Assembly: GCA_963536495.1 (NCBI GenBank)
Contig: CAUTAF010000003.1
Location: 1-64,000 of the forward strand
DNA: 64,000 nt
DNA from: CAJPPJ01 sp963536495
GTDB taxonomy: Bacteria; Bacillota_I; Bacilli_A; RF39; UBA660
Direction of reading: 5' to 3'
The notes below the pieces were generated by a model, which worked only from the letters and a program-made list of their open reading frames with translations, was not told the DNA's origin and made no database searches. Positions 16,817 through 25,028 of this stretch are shown in pieces (position 1 is the stretch's first letter; the number at the start of each line of letters is the position of its first letter). The translations under genes were made by a program, and so were the position numbers.

Positions 16817-18040
16817 TTATTTTAAATATTCTAATATTTTATCTATTTCTACTTCTTCTTTTGTATTATTTAAATTATCTTTAATTTCTATCTTTTTTTC
16901 TTTTAGTTTTTCATCATTAATAAATATTAAATATCTACTATTTAAATTATCAGCTTTTTTAAATTGTGATTTTAAAGATTTATTTTCTGTATCAAAATCA
17001 GCTTTCTTATTATTACTTCTTAAATATCTAACTAGTTTTAATGCTTCTTTTCTTTCAGTTTCAGATATTGCTAAAACATATATTAAATCTTGTTTTTCAT
17101 CTGGTAAATTAATTAAACTTAAGAATCTTTCCATACCTATAGCAAAACCAAATGCACAAGTATCATCTCCTCCTAATTCTTTAACTAATCTATTATATCT
17201 TCCACCACCACATATAGTAGAGTTATCTACTTCTATTTCAAATACTAATTCATCATAATAATCAAGTCCTCTTACTAAATTATCATCTATTTCATAATTA
17301 ATATTTAATTCTTTTAGATATTCTTCTATTCTTTTAAAATATTCTTTTGATTGATCACTTAAATAATCTCTAATCTTAGGAGCATCTTTAAAGAAATCTT
17401 TTTCTCTATCTATCTTACAATCAAGTATTCTAAGAGGGTTAGTATTAAGTCTTCTTTGACAATCACTACATAGATTTTCTTTATAGTTATTAAAGTGTTC
17501 TACTAATATAGTTTTATATCTTGCTCTTGTTTCTTTATCTCCTAAAGAATTAATCTTTAATTTAATATTTTTTAAACCAAGTCTATTAAATACTTCTATT
17601 ACAGAAGATATTACTTCCATATCTATTAATGGATTAGATTCTCCTAAAACTTCTATACCAAACTGAGTAAATTCTCTATATCTTCCCTTTTGAGGTCTTT
17701 CATATCTATACATTGGTTCTATATAATAAAACTTAACTGGTTTAACTAAGTTATTAGTCATTTTATTTTCTATATAACTTCTAACTACTCCTGCTGTACC
17801 TTCTGGTCTTAAAGTTAAACTTCTATCAGATTTATCTTTAAACTCATACATTTCTTTACTAACTATATCAGTTTCTTCTCCAACTCCTCTTCTAAAAAGT
17901 TCACTATTTTCAAATACTGGAGTTCTAATATAATTAATATTATATAACTGCATTACTTCTTTTATTACTTTTTCTGCTAAACTAAATTTTTTAGCATCTT
18001 CTCCATATAAATCATAACAACCTTTTGCTTTTGTAATCAT
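16817..18040 (-). CDS. hisS: Histidyl-tRNA synthetase
   Basis: Class II synthetase of 407 residues. Motif 2 is RYERPQKGRYREFTQFGIE (about 110-130). The histidine-binding loop reads LVRGLDYYDELVFE (about 255), and motif 3 FGFAIGMERF. The C-terminal anticodon-binding domain (about 315-400) is typical. RBS AAGGAG is 7 bases before the ATG. First gene of a hisS-aspS operon with a T-box leader directly upstream, the arrangement common in Bacillota. Confidence 0.96.
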   Translation of the reverse strand: MITKAKGCYDLYGEDAKKFSLAEKVIKEVMQLYNINYIRTPVFENSELFRRGVGEETDIVSKEMYEFKDKSDRSLTLRPEGTAGVVRSYIENKMTNNLVKPVKFYYIEPMYRYERPQKGRYREFTQFGIEVLGESNPLIDMEVISSVIEVFNRLGLKNIKLKINSLGDKETRARYKTILVEHFNNYKENLCSDCQRRLNTNPLRILDCKIDREKDFFKDAPKIRDYLSDQSKEYFKRIEEYLKELNINYEIDDNLVRGLDYYDELVFEIEVDNSTICGGGRYNRLVKELGGDDTCAFGFAIGMERFLSLINLPDEKQDLIYVLAISETERKEALKLVRYLRSNNKKADFDTENKSLKSQFKKADNLNSRYLIFINDEKLKEKKIEIKDNLNNTKEEVEIDKILEYLK

Positions 18041-18053
18041 TTTCTCTCCTTAA

Positions 18054-18238
18054 CAAAAAAAGATAGCACCTTATAAGGGCGAAATGCCGCGGTACCACCT
18101 TACTTTTTTCTCTTATAATTATCGCTTATCACGCTTCTTATTTTTCTAGATGTCTTCGTAAATAATTTCATTAATGTTTTCACCAACCACATTATCTCTA
18201 AAAAGACTTTATTTACTACTATTTCTATAAGAAGATTT
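18054..18238 (-). ncRNA. T-box leader of hisS-aspS with overlapping Asp/His specifier
   Basis: The minus strand has a stem I base CTTCTTAT / ATAAGAAG (5' arm at 18227-18234), an upper helix GTAAATAA / TTATTTAC, and apical GTGGTTGGTG. The T-box core is AAGGTGGTACCGCGG (GGTACC at 18091-18096). In the terminator GTGGTACC can pair with GGTGCTAT before the T-run (18054-18061). The specifier loop after the upper helix reads GAAGACATC. GAC (Asp, 18152-18154) is in the standard position and CAT (His, 18150-18152) overlaps it by one base, so either or both tRNAs may be sensed. Confidence 0.92.
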
Positions 18239-18243
18239 ATTTT

Positions 18244-18272
18244 ATTATATATTTTTTACTTGTAATTATCAA
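18244..18272 (-). promoter_or_regulatory. Promoter of the hisS-aspS T-box
   Basis: Minus strand -35 TTGATA (18267-18272, inside the end of the preceding gene), 17-bp spacer, -10 TATAAT (18244-18249). Confidence 0.75.
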
Positions 18273-18690
18273 GTGTGTATTTCATAAGTTCTAGTCTTCT
18301 TGCTTCTTCTGGATTATCAAATTTAAATCTTTCAAATCCCCCATTATAACTAGCTACTTTTTCATAAAGATTCTTATATTCTATCTCTAAATACTTTTTA
18401 TCACTCATCTTAAAGATACTAATCATATCTTTATCATTTTTTGTAAGAGATGCTTCTGTTGGATTTATTTTTTGAAAAATTTTATAATATGCTTCTTTAT
18501 ATTTTTGTGGATATTTTAGCTTTAATATACTAAGCTTTTTTAATACTTCTTCGTTAGATAAATTAGAACTATCATAATTAAGAGCTATATATAAAATTTT
18601 TCTTGCAAGTAATGCTTTTTCATTTTTCTTTTCTTCTAATTTTTCTTGTAATTCATTATAAAGACTTATATCTATTTGTTTTTCTTCCAT
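18256..18690 (-). CDS. Small conserved hypothetical protein, 144 residues
   Basis: I do not recognise this protein. It is soluble and mostly helical, with an N-terminal coiled-coil-like stretch (YNELQEKLEEKKNEKALLA, about 10-28) and no cysteines, signal peptide or membrane helix. The C-terminal part contains ASYNGGFERFKFDNPEEARR. It is a single gene between an MBL hydrolase and the hisS T-box. The promoter for the T-box overlaps its final codons. No function is proposed. Confidence 0.7.
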   Translation of the reverse strand: MEEKQIDISLYNELQEKLEEKKNEKALLARKILYIALNYDSSNLSNEEVLKKLSILKLKYPQKYKEAYYKIFQKINPTEASLTKNDKDMISIFKMSDKKYLEIEYKNLYEKVASYNGGFERFKFDNPEEARRLELMKYTLDNYK

Positions 18691-18772
18691 AAATACCTAC
18701 CTATATTATTATTTTACAATATATTAAGTATTTATATATTAACAAGAATCAATATTATAAATATTATGTAAA

Positions 18773-19297
18773 TTACCATTCAGTATGATTAAAATAATAA
18801 TTGTTTTTGATTTCATAAGCTAAGTTAGTTATTTCATCATGTCCTGGATATATAGTTATATCTTTTGGAAATGTCTTTATATATTCAATAGATTTTTTCA
18901 TATCTTCTACATTTCCACCTAAATCACATCTTCCAATATCATCTTTAAACAAAAAATCTCCACTAAATAATACTTTTTCTTTTTCAAAATAAATACTTAT
19001 AGAATCATCTGTGTGACCTTTAGTAATAAGTCTTTTAAATTTAAAATTCCCAATACTATTATCATCTTCTAAATTACTATAATCATATATATTATATTTA
19101 TCTTTAAAATCAGGAAGTGCTCCTACATGATCAAAATGATGATGGGTAATTATTACTCCAACTATTTTCTTATTATCAGTATTTTTAATTATTTCTTCAT
19201 AATTATCAGCTGGATCAATTATTAATACTTCATCATTATTTTCTAATATATAACAATTAGTCTGCATAATTCCTAATACTAATACTTTTATTTTCAT
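18773..19297 (-). CDS. Metallo-beta-lactamase-fold hydrolase (glyoxalase II-like)
   Basis: The 174-residue protein has the MBL metal motif THHHFDHVG (about 51-59), a downstream Gly-His (TKGHTDDSISI, about 92), DFLFKDDIGRCD (metal Asp, about 116-127) and a final YPGHD His (about 152). This is the compact YqgX-type hydrolase of Bacillota, related to glyoxalase II but lacking the helical substrate domain. The natural substrate is uncertain (a thioester hydrolase is one guess). It lies downstream of rpmF and is separated from it by that gene's terminator. Confidence 0.88.
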   Translation of the reverse strand: MKIKVLVLGIMQTNCYILENNDEVLIIDPADNYEEIIKNTDNKKIVGVIITHHHFDHVGALPDFKDKYNIYDYSNLEDDNSIGNFKFKRLITKGHTDDSISIYFEKEKVLFSGDFLFKDDIGRCDLGGNVEDMKKSIEYIKTFPKDITIYPGHDEITNLAYEIKNNYYFNHTEW

Positions 19298-19311
19298 AAT
19301 ATTCTCCTAAT

Positions 19312-19340
19312 AAAAAAATGCTAATTTAATTATTTAGCAT
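19312..19340 (-). terminator. Intrinsic terminator overlapping the rpmF stop
   Basis: Hairpin ATGCTAA / TTAGCAT (19318-19340) followed by TTTTTTT on the minus strand. The rpmF TAA (19330-19332) lies in the loop. Confidence 0.8.
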
Positions 19341-19527
19341 CTTTAGTGTTTTCTTCTTTTTTGATTACTTGTTTACCTTTATACATTCCACAATTTGGGC
19401 ATGCTCTATGAGCTTTAATTGCTGTCTTACAATTTGGACATGTAAATACATTAACTGCTTCTAATGCATTATGAGATCTTCTCATTCTTTTTCTAGTTTT
19501 TGATACTTTTCTAAATGGTACAGCCAT
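19330..19527 (-). CDS. rpmF: 50S ribosomal protein bL32
   Basis: The 65-residue basic protein begins AVPFRKVSKTRKRMRRSH, the conserved bL32 start. It has a zinc-ribbon of two CxxC pairs (TCPNCKTA and ACPNCGMY, about 29-47), so this is the zinc-containing form. It is expressed from a strong promoter and terminated within its own stop region. In Bacillus rpmF follows the YceD/YlbN gene, which is absent here, but tmcAL (ylbM) is still its neighbour, now divergent. Confidence 0.97.
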   Translation of the reverse strand: MAVPFRKVSKTRKRMRRSHNALEAVNVFTCPNCKTAIKAHRACPNCGMYKGKQVIKKEENTKDAK

Positions 19528-19581
19528 GATACACTTCCTTTCTTTAGTTTTAAAATAATATTTAAAATTTAATACACTAAT

Positions 19582-19610
19582 ATATTACACATTTCTACTC
19601 TTGATGTCAA
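19582..19610 (-). promoter_or_regulatory. Promoter of rpmF
   Basis: Minus strand consensus -35 TTGACA (19605-19610), 17-bp spacer, -10 TAATAT (19582-19587). Confidence 0.78.
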
Positions 19611-19668
19611 ACAATTTAATATTTGCTTAATTTTTTTTATCATATTAAAATATCTAAAAAGAGGTTTT

Positions 19669-20739
19669 ATGAAAAAAGTAGGTTTAATAGTTGAATATAA
19701 TCCATTACATAATGGACATTTAATACATATAGAAAATGCTAAAAAATTAGATAAAGATACTTTGTTAATAGCTATAGTAAGTGGAAACTACACACAAAGA
19801 GGAGAAATATCTATTTTATCAAAATGGGAAAAAGCTGCTCTTGCTCTAAATCACGGTATAGATATAGTTATAGAACTTCCTCTACCATTTTCTATAATGT
19901 CTTCTGATTACTTTAGTTACGCAGCTATTACTACACTAAACAAATTAAATGTTGATACTATAATTTTTGGTAGTGAAACTAAAAATATCAAAGATTTAGA
20001 ATATATAGCAGATAAATTAATTAACGAAGATAATGAACTTTTTAAAAAGAATTTAAAACTAGGTTTTGATACAAAAAAAATAATAAACAAACTACTAAAT
20101 AAAGAACACATTTTACCTAACGATACACTTGCGATATCATATATTAAAACTATTAAAGAAAATAATTTTAATATAGAATATATAACTTATAAAAGAGATA
20201 ATGACTATTTAAAAAGTGCATCTAATATAAGAAATAATTTAAATAATGATAGTTTAAAAGATTTAGTACCTAGTGATACTAAAAATATTTTAAAATATAA
20301 AAAAGAAGTTAATTACTTCAATTATCTAAAATATAAAATACTAAGTGAAAAAGAGAGTATTAAAGATTATTTATTAGTAGATGAAGGTATAGAAAATAAA
20401 ATACTAAAAGAAATTGATAAAGCAGATTCTTTAGATGATTTAATAGAAAAATTAATATCTAAAAGATATTCTAAAAACAAAATTAAAAGAACTTTATTAT
20501 GTATATTACTATCTATAAAAAAAGAAGATAAAGTATTACCTAATTACATAAGAGTATTAGGTTTTAATAAAAAAGGTCAAAAATATTTAAAGACTTTAAA
20601 AGATGTAAATATTATTACTAATATTAAAAATAATAAAGATTTTGAACTTGAAATATCAACTGATAAACTATACTGTTTTTTTAATAATATAGATATTAAT
20701 TCTTATTTAAATAAACCAATAATAAAAAGCAATGATTAA
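19669..20739 (+). CDS. tmcAL: tRNA(Met) cytidine acetate ligase (TmcAL/YlbM)
   Basis: TmcAL forms N4-acetylcytidine at the wobble base of elongator tRNA-Met using acetate and ATP. The 356-residue protein starts with the nucleotidyltransferase motif VEYNPLHNGHLIHIENAKK (HxGH-type) and has GNYTQRGEISILSKW, the family hallmark, at about 40-54. The second half is divergent and lysine-rich. It is one of few plus-strand genes, divergent from rpmF. RBS AAAGAGG precedes the ATG. A candidate substrate tRNA-Met(CAT) is encoded in this window at 779-855. Confidence 0.93.
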   Translation: MKKVGLIVEYNPLHNGHLIHIENAKKLDKDTLLIAIVSGNYTQRGEISILSKWEKAALALNHGIDIVIELPLPFSIMSSDYFSYAAITTLNKLNVDTIIFGSETKNIKDLEYIADKLINEDNELFKKNLKLGFDTKKIINKLLNKEHILPNDTLAISYIKTIKENNFNIEYITYKRDNDYLKSASNIRNNLNNDSLKDLVPSDTKNILKYKKEVNYFNYLKYKILSEKESIKDYLLVDEGIENKILKEIDKADSLDDLIEKLISKRYSKNKIKRTLLCILLSIKKEDKVLPNYIRVLGFNKKGQKYLKTLKDVNIITNIKNNKDFELEISTDKLYCFFNNIDINSYLNKPIIKSND

Positions 20740-20757
20740 ATCTTTCATTGCTTTTTA
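20725..20757. terminator. Bidirectional terminator between tmcAL and the Ham1-like gene
   Basis: Hairpin AAAAGCAATGA / TCATTGCTTTT with A- and T-runs on the two sides. The tmcAL TAA (20737-20739) lies inside it, and it can serve both converging genes. Confidence 0.82.
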
Positions 20758-20761
20758 TTAT

Positions 20762-21346
20762 TTACATTTTATTATTTTTAAACCATTCTGCAAAATCATA
20801 CTTAGCAGTACCCCAAAATTTTGCTTCATAATCTCTATCTTTTTCTCTTAACTCACTTAATGTTTCAGTTTCACCATCTGGAATATAAAATTTATCATGC
20901 CATCTTCCTAGATTACCTCTTGCAGTTTTAGCTACCAAACCAGATCCACCTCCAGTAAATACAATTGGTTCTTCACCTGGTTCACAATATGCAAAGCAAT
21001 CTTCTAATCTTGCTTTTCTATTAGTTTCGTTTTGAAAAAGTTCTAAAAATTTATCAACTCCAATTTGTTTATCAAAATAAGCATTATATGGGCCAGGAAG
21101 ACCTCCTAGTGCATCTATGTATAAACCAGAATCAGATTTAATACAAGGTCTACCTAATTTTTCACAAGCATATTTCACACTAAATTTAACTACTTCTTCA
21201 CAACTTTTTGCTTGTATTTCAATAATCTCAAAATCAGGATTTTTAATTTCAATATCAAATCCATACATATCTTTAAAAATATGTTGTGCTTCCTCAAATT
21301 TCCCTTTATTTCCAGTTAAATATATTGGCTTTTTTATATTTTCCAT
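20762..21346 (-). CDS. Ham1/RdgB-family non-canonical purine NTP pyrophosphatase
   Basis: These enzymes hydrolyse dITP, ITP and XTP to keep deaminated purines out of nucleic acids. The 194-residue protein has LTGNKGKFEEA (10-20, substrate loop), the catalytic segment KSDSGLYIDALGGLPGPYN (about 70-88), and GNLGRWHDKFYIPDG. The C-terminal part is more divergent than in RdgB (ends KFWGTAKYDFAEWF), closer to the longer eukaryotic/archaeal-like members. It lies 21 bases downstream of an RluA gene start and probably shares its operon. Confidence 0.85.
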   Translation of the reverse strand: MENIKKPIYLTGNKGKFEEAQHIFKDMYGFDIEIKNPDFEIIEIQAKSCEEVVKFSVKYACEKLGRPCIKSDSGLYIDALGGLPGPYNAYFDKQIGVDKFLELFQNETNRKARLEDCFAYCEPGEEPIVFTGGGSGLVAKTARGNLGRWHDKFYIPDGETETLSELREKDRDYEAKFWGTAKYDFAEWFKNNKM

Positions 21347-21367
21347 TTTCTTATCCTTATTTCTATA

Positions 21368-22027
21368 TTAATTATTTTTTATAAATTCAAAATTATTAAA
21401 AATACTACTCATATCTTCTTTATCAATATATGAAAACTTCATATATTCTTTAGTAACAGGATGAATAAACTCTAAACTATAACACATTAATGCTATTCCA
21501 CCTTTTGCTTTATTGCCATATCTATAATCTCCATAAAGCGGATGATTACGAGAAGAAAATTGTAATCTTATTTGATGATGTCTTCCTGTTAATAAATTAA
21601 TTTTAACTAAAGCATAATTTTGATACTTTTCCAAAACTTGATACTCTAGTTTAGAATATTTACCATTTTTATCTATTACACTATTAACATCTTTTTTTAA
21701 AATATAATCTATAAATGTATCACTTTCTTTTAAACCATTATCATATACTACTGCTAGATAAGTTTTATTTATTCTATTATTTTGTATATCTTTACTTAGT
21801 CTTTCTGCAGCTTTAGATGTCTTAGCAAGTAACATAATACCACCAACTACTCTATCTAACCTATGTAAAAGACCAAGATATACATTACCTGGTTTATTAT
21901 ACTTAAGTTTTAAATAACTTTTAACTTCTTCTACTAAAGAATCATCGTTAGTATAATCTTTTTGGCTTAACATATTTCTTGGTTTATACACTATAATTAT
22001 ATGATTATCTTCATAACATATTTTCAT
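21368..22027 (-). CDS. RluA-family 23S/tRNA pseudouridine synthase
   Basis: The 219-residue catalytic domain has the RluA signature LLHRLDRVVGGIMLLAKT (about 52-69) with the catalytic Asp in HRLD, and the motif LLTGRHHQIRLQFSSRNHPLYGD (about 140-162). It lacks an N-terminal S4 domain, so it resembles the short members of the family; the target uridine cannot be assigned from sequence. It starts one base after the mscL stop. Confidence 0.92.
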   Translation of the reverse strand: MKICYEDNHIIIVYKPRNMLSQKDYTNDDSLVEEVKSYLKLKYNKPGNVYLGLLHRLDRVVGGIMLLAKTSKAAERLSKDIQNNRINKTYLAVVYDNGLKESDTFIDYILKKDVNSVIDKNGKYSKLEYQVLEKYQNYALVKINLLTGRHHQIRLQFSSRNHPLYGDYRYGNKAKGGIALMCYSLEFIHPVTKEYMKFSYIDKEDMSSIFNNFEFIKNN

Positions 22028-22028
22028 A

Positions 22029-22412
22029 TTATTTATTTTTCTTCTTTAGTAAATCTCTGATTTCTTCTAAAGTTTTTAATTCATCAGATTTTACTGGTTT
22101 TTCTTCTTTCTTATCATCATCTTGTTTTTTCATAATTTTATTAATTACTTTAACCATTAAGAAAATACAAAATGCTACGATTAAGAAATCTACAATATTT
22201 TGAATAAAAATACCATATTTAACTGTTGATGAACCTATTTTAATTGTTAAATCAGTAAAATTAATTTTACCTAATACTATACCTAAAAGAGGCATTAAAA
22301 TATCATTTACTAAAGATGTTACAATTTTACTAAAAGCTCCTCCAACTATAACCCCAACAGCTAAATCCATTACGTTTCCTCTCATAATAAACGTTTTAAA
22401 TTCTTTAAACAT
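22029..22412 (-). CDS. mscL: Large-conductance mechanosensitive channel MscL
   Basis: MscL opens under membrane tension to release solutes during hypo-osmotic shock. The 127-residue protein has the conserved N-terminus FKEFKTFIMRGNVMDLAVGVIVGGAFSKIV, then two membrane helices (about 15-45 and 68-90) and a C-terminal charged helix (LKTLEEIRDLLKKK). Length is normal. RBS AAAGGAG precedes it. It follows mraY by 22 bases. Confidence 0.97.
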   Translation of the reverse strand: MFKEFKTFIMRGNVMDLAVGVIVGGAFSKIVTSLVNDILMPLLGIVLGKINFTDLTIKIGSSTVKYGIFIQNIVDFLIVAFCIFLMVKVINKIMKKQDDDKKEEKPVKSDELKTLEEIRDLLKKKNK

Positions 22413-22434
22413 ATCTATTTCTCCTTTCTATTTA

Positions 22435-23421
22435 TTATAACCATACTCCATAATAAATTCCAGCCATAGATAGAATAAAACCTATTACTAAGAATAATTT
22501 AACTATATCAGGTTCCATCCATCCTTTTTTTTCTAAATTATGATGAAGTGGTGTCATTAAAAATAATTTTCTTTTGAAAAAATAAACCCAAAAGTTTTGT
22601 AAAATAACACTTATTGTTTCTACAACAAATACTCCTGCAACTACAAGTAAAGTTATCTCTTTATGAGTAAGTATTGCTATCATTCCCATAACAGCTCCTA
22701 TACTCAAACTTCCAACATCTCCCATAAATATTTTAGCAGGATATACATTAAATACTAAAAATCCTAGTATTGATCCAAATAATAACATAATAAAGAATGC
22801 TAACTCTATTTTACCTACTACCATAGAAATAAGTCCAAATGCTATAAAAGCTACGATAGATAGCGATGCTGCAAGACCATCAAGTCCATCTGTAAGATTT
22901 ACAGCATTAGATGAACCAACTAAGATAAGTAAAATAAATGGACCATATAACCATCCTAAATCTATTTTTATTCCAAGTGTAGATATATGAAACAATGTAG
23001 ATCCACCTGCTTGCAAATACAAGAAAAATAATATAAGACCAACAATAAATTGTAATGTAAATTTAGATATAGTTGTTAAACCTTCATTATCTTTTTTCTT
23101 TAGAGATAAATAATCATCTATTCCTCCTATTAAAGCATAAGAAATAAATGTAATTAAGATTATTATTAAATCACTAGTTAATTTAATCTTACCAATAGCT
23201 ACTAAAGAAACAGTAATTAAAACTGTAGGTATTATAAATATTAATCCTCCCATAGTAGGTATACCTTGTTTTTTAGAATGTTCTTTTGATAAATAACTAC
23301 TAATATTTTGACCCATTTTTTTATTTTTTAATATAGGTATTAAAATAAATGCTAAACCTATAGAGAATAAAAAACTAGCCATTATTAAAAGAACAGCTTT
23401 TGTTATTAATAAAATTCCCAT
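22435..23421 (-). CDS. mraY: Phospho-N-acetylmuramoyl-pentapeptide transferase
   Basis: MraY makes lipid I from UDP-MurNAc-pentapeptide and undecaprenyl phosphate at the inner membrane. The 328-residue protein has about ten membrane helices. It carries GIPTMGG (52-58), a DDYLSLKKK loop (about 101-109), NLTDGLDGLA (about 173-182), GDVGSLSIGA (about 234) and the HHNLEKKGW loop (about 293-301), all catalytic-site motifs. The gene is outside the usual dcw cluster. Together with uppS at 62883 it shows that the cell makes peptidoglycan. Confidence 0.97.
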   Translation of the reverse strand: MGILLITKAVLLIMASFLFSIGLAFILIPILKNKKMGQNISSYLSKEHSKKQGIPTMGGLIFIIPTVLITVSLVAIGKIKLTSDLIIILITFISYALIGGIDDYLSLKKKDNEGLTTISKFTLQFIVGLILFFLYLQAGGSTLFHISTLGIKIDLGWLYGPFILLILVGSSNAVNLTDGLDGLAASLSIVAFIAFGLISMVVGKIELAFFIMLLFGSILGFLVFNVYPAKIFMGDVGSLSIGAVMGMIAILTHKEITLLVVAGVFVVETISVILQNFWVYFFKRKLFLMTPLHHNLEKKGWMEPDIVKLFLVIGFILSMAGIYYGVWL

Positions 23422-23433
23422 ATTTCCTCTTTT

Positions 23434-23943
23434 CTAATTTACTTTATAATTATATACTTCTTTTTGATTATAAAATTTTATAATATTTTTTGCAAAATCT
23501 AATACTTTAAATTCTGCTTCTTTACATATAGATAAATCTTCTTTACATTCGTACTTTAGTGTTTTTAAATTATAAGATCCTGCTACTTGTATTTCACCTT
23601 TTTCTTTATCTAAAGTATAAGTAAATTCAATATTATTATCAGTTGCATTAATAGATAAATTTTTAATAATATTCTTATCTACTCTTTCTATACTTAAAAA
23701 TGAATATATCTTATTTTCTATATTAAAACTATAAGATTTATAACTATCTATTTTATTATTATAAAATTCATCTAATGATCCTTCAGTCTTTTGATAAAAG
23801 TTTTCTTCTTCAATATATGAATTTGTTTTTAAATAATTTATTAAATTTTCTTTATGATTAATAAAATATTCTTGTTTTATTAAGAAAAGTAAAACCATTA
23901 CTAAAACTAATAAAATCATTATAAATATCTTTTTATTCTTCAT
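23434..23943 (-). CDS. Single-pass extracytoplasmic protein, unknown
   Basis: I do not recognise this 169-residue protein. It has an N-terminal membrane anchor (about 5-21) and an extracytoplasmic, beta-rich region (TYTLDKEKGEIQVAGSYNLKTLKYECKED) with two cysteines (about 144 and 151) that could form a disulphide. The chosen ATG at 23943 begins two bases after the stop of the upstream glucosaminidase gene, with GGGAAGA before it. A longer in-frame start at 24027 would overlap that gene by 83 bases and displace the signal segment. Context suggests an envelope role. Confidence 0.7.
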   Translation of the reverse strand: MKNKKIFIMILLVLVMVLLFLIKQEYFINHKENLINYLKTNSYIEEENFYQKTEGSLDEFYNNKIDSYKSYSFNIENKIYSFLSIERVDKNIIKNLSINATDNNIEFTYTLDKEKGEIQVAGSYNLKTLKYECKEDLSICKEAEFKVLDFAKNIIKFYNQKEVYNYKVN

Positions 23944-23944
23944 A

Positions 23945-24964
23945 TTATCTTCCCGTAACTTCTTTTGCTTTTTTAGCCATTGTCGTTCCAATTTTAGTAA
24001 TATTATTAACCCAGTGATCTTTTCCATCAGTTAAATATTTTTGAGATATCCCTCTTAATCCTTTACCATTATAAAATTTACCACCAGGAGTTAAATAATT
24101 AGTTTTTAATTTAGAAGCTTGTTTATCTATAAATTCTTCTTTACTATTATATCCACTAAAACCACCTTCATGATTAGATACAGAACAAGGTCTACTACCT
24201 TTACCACGATAACCTCCTAAATTATTACAAAGTCTTGCAAGTTTTTCACTAGCCCATCCTGATTCATGAGCATCAATTGACATAATACCAATCGCATTTA
24301 CTCCATAATCTTTTTCAGCTTTAATAAAAGCTGGAGCTAAAGGAATAAAATTTTTAACTCTAGGATCTCTTCCTTCCGCATATTTAGTTATAGTTAAAGT
24401 AAGTTCTGATACTGTTAAATTACTAGCTTTAGTTAAATCTTCCGGATCAAAAGTAGCTGCTTCAGTACAACTACCTGCACCACATAAATTAGGATCTACA
24501 TTAGAAGAGTTATTTTGTTGATTTTTCTTTTCTGCTTCTTCTCTTATCTTAAGATTATTTTCTCTTTCTAAATTTTTTTTATCTCTTTCTTCTTCTATTT
24601 TTTTATTTTCTATTTCTTTTAAATTTTGTTCTTGTATTTTTAAAGATTCAACTTTTTCCATAGATGCATTATTATAACAACTTAAAAATGTATTATTAGA
24701 ATTAGTTGTATTATCTAAAATACTAATTACTAAACTTATTATTGTAGGTACTACAAATAATAGCACTGCATAAAAAATTCTTTTACCTATTACACTTATC
24801 GTCTTTGTCATTAAATTACTATCATTAGTTATTAATGCTTTTATTAAATCAAAAACAATGAAAAATATTAAAAGTATAGGTAAAGCAATTTGAATAAGTT
24901 GCATTAAATATTTAATTAATACTATAACTGATAAAAAAGAATAACTTTCACAAATATTTTCCAT
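23945..24964 (-). CDS. T4SS-pilin-like membrane domain fused to a glucosaminidase domain
   Basis: Residues about 10-90 form hydrophobic helices (IKYLMQLIQIALPILLIFF and IFYAVLLFVVPTIISLVI) that resemble the T4SS pilin-like family common in CPR and uncultured Bacilli. Residues about 107-160 are a charged coiled coil. The C-terminal part (about 185-339) resembles endo-beta-N-acetylglucosaminidases (SIDAHESGW, LARLCNNLGG, GFSGYNSKEEFIDK), with Glu234 the likely catalytic acid. The gene would place a peptidoglycan-cleaving domain outside the membrane. A weak extended -10 (TGATATACT, TATACT 24981-24986) lies upstream, and a terminator separates it from the 664-residue gene. The pilin assignment is by pattern only. 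Confidence 0.75.
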   Translation of the reverse strand: MENICESYSFLSVIVLIKYLMQLIQIALPILLIFFIVFDLIKALITNDSNLMTKTISVIGKRIFYAVLLFVVPTIISLVISILDNTTNSNNTFLSCYNNASMEKVESLKIQEQNLKEIENKKIEEERDKKNLERENNLKIREEAEKKNQQNNSSNVDPNLCGAGSCTEAATFDPEDLTKASNLTVSELTLTITKYAEGRDPRVKNFIPLAPAFIKAEKDYGVNAIGIMSIDAHESGWASEKLARLCNNLGGYRGKGSRPCSVSNHEGGFSGYNSKEEFIDKQASKLKTNYLTPGGKFYNGKGLRGISQKYLTDGKDHWVNNITKIGTTMAKKAKEVTGR

Positions 24965-25000
24965 AAAAACCTCTATAACTAGTATATCATTATTTTAAAG

Positions 25001-25028
25001 CTAAAGAAAAGATGATATTAAATCATCT
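25001..25028 (-). terminator. Intrinsic terminator overlapping the stop of the 664-residue gene
   Basis: Hairpin AGATGAT / ATCATCT (25010-25028) followed by TTTTCTTT on the minus strand. The TGA stop (25023-25025) is in the stem. Confidence 0.78.

Noticed and set aside
23944..24027. Longer start for the 169-residue anchored protein
   Set aside because: It would overlap the glucosaminidase gene and place a polar leader before the membrane segment; the start at 23943 fits better.
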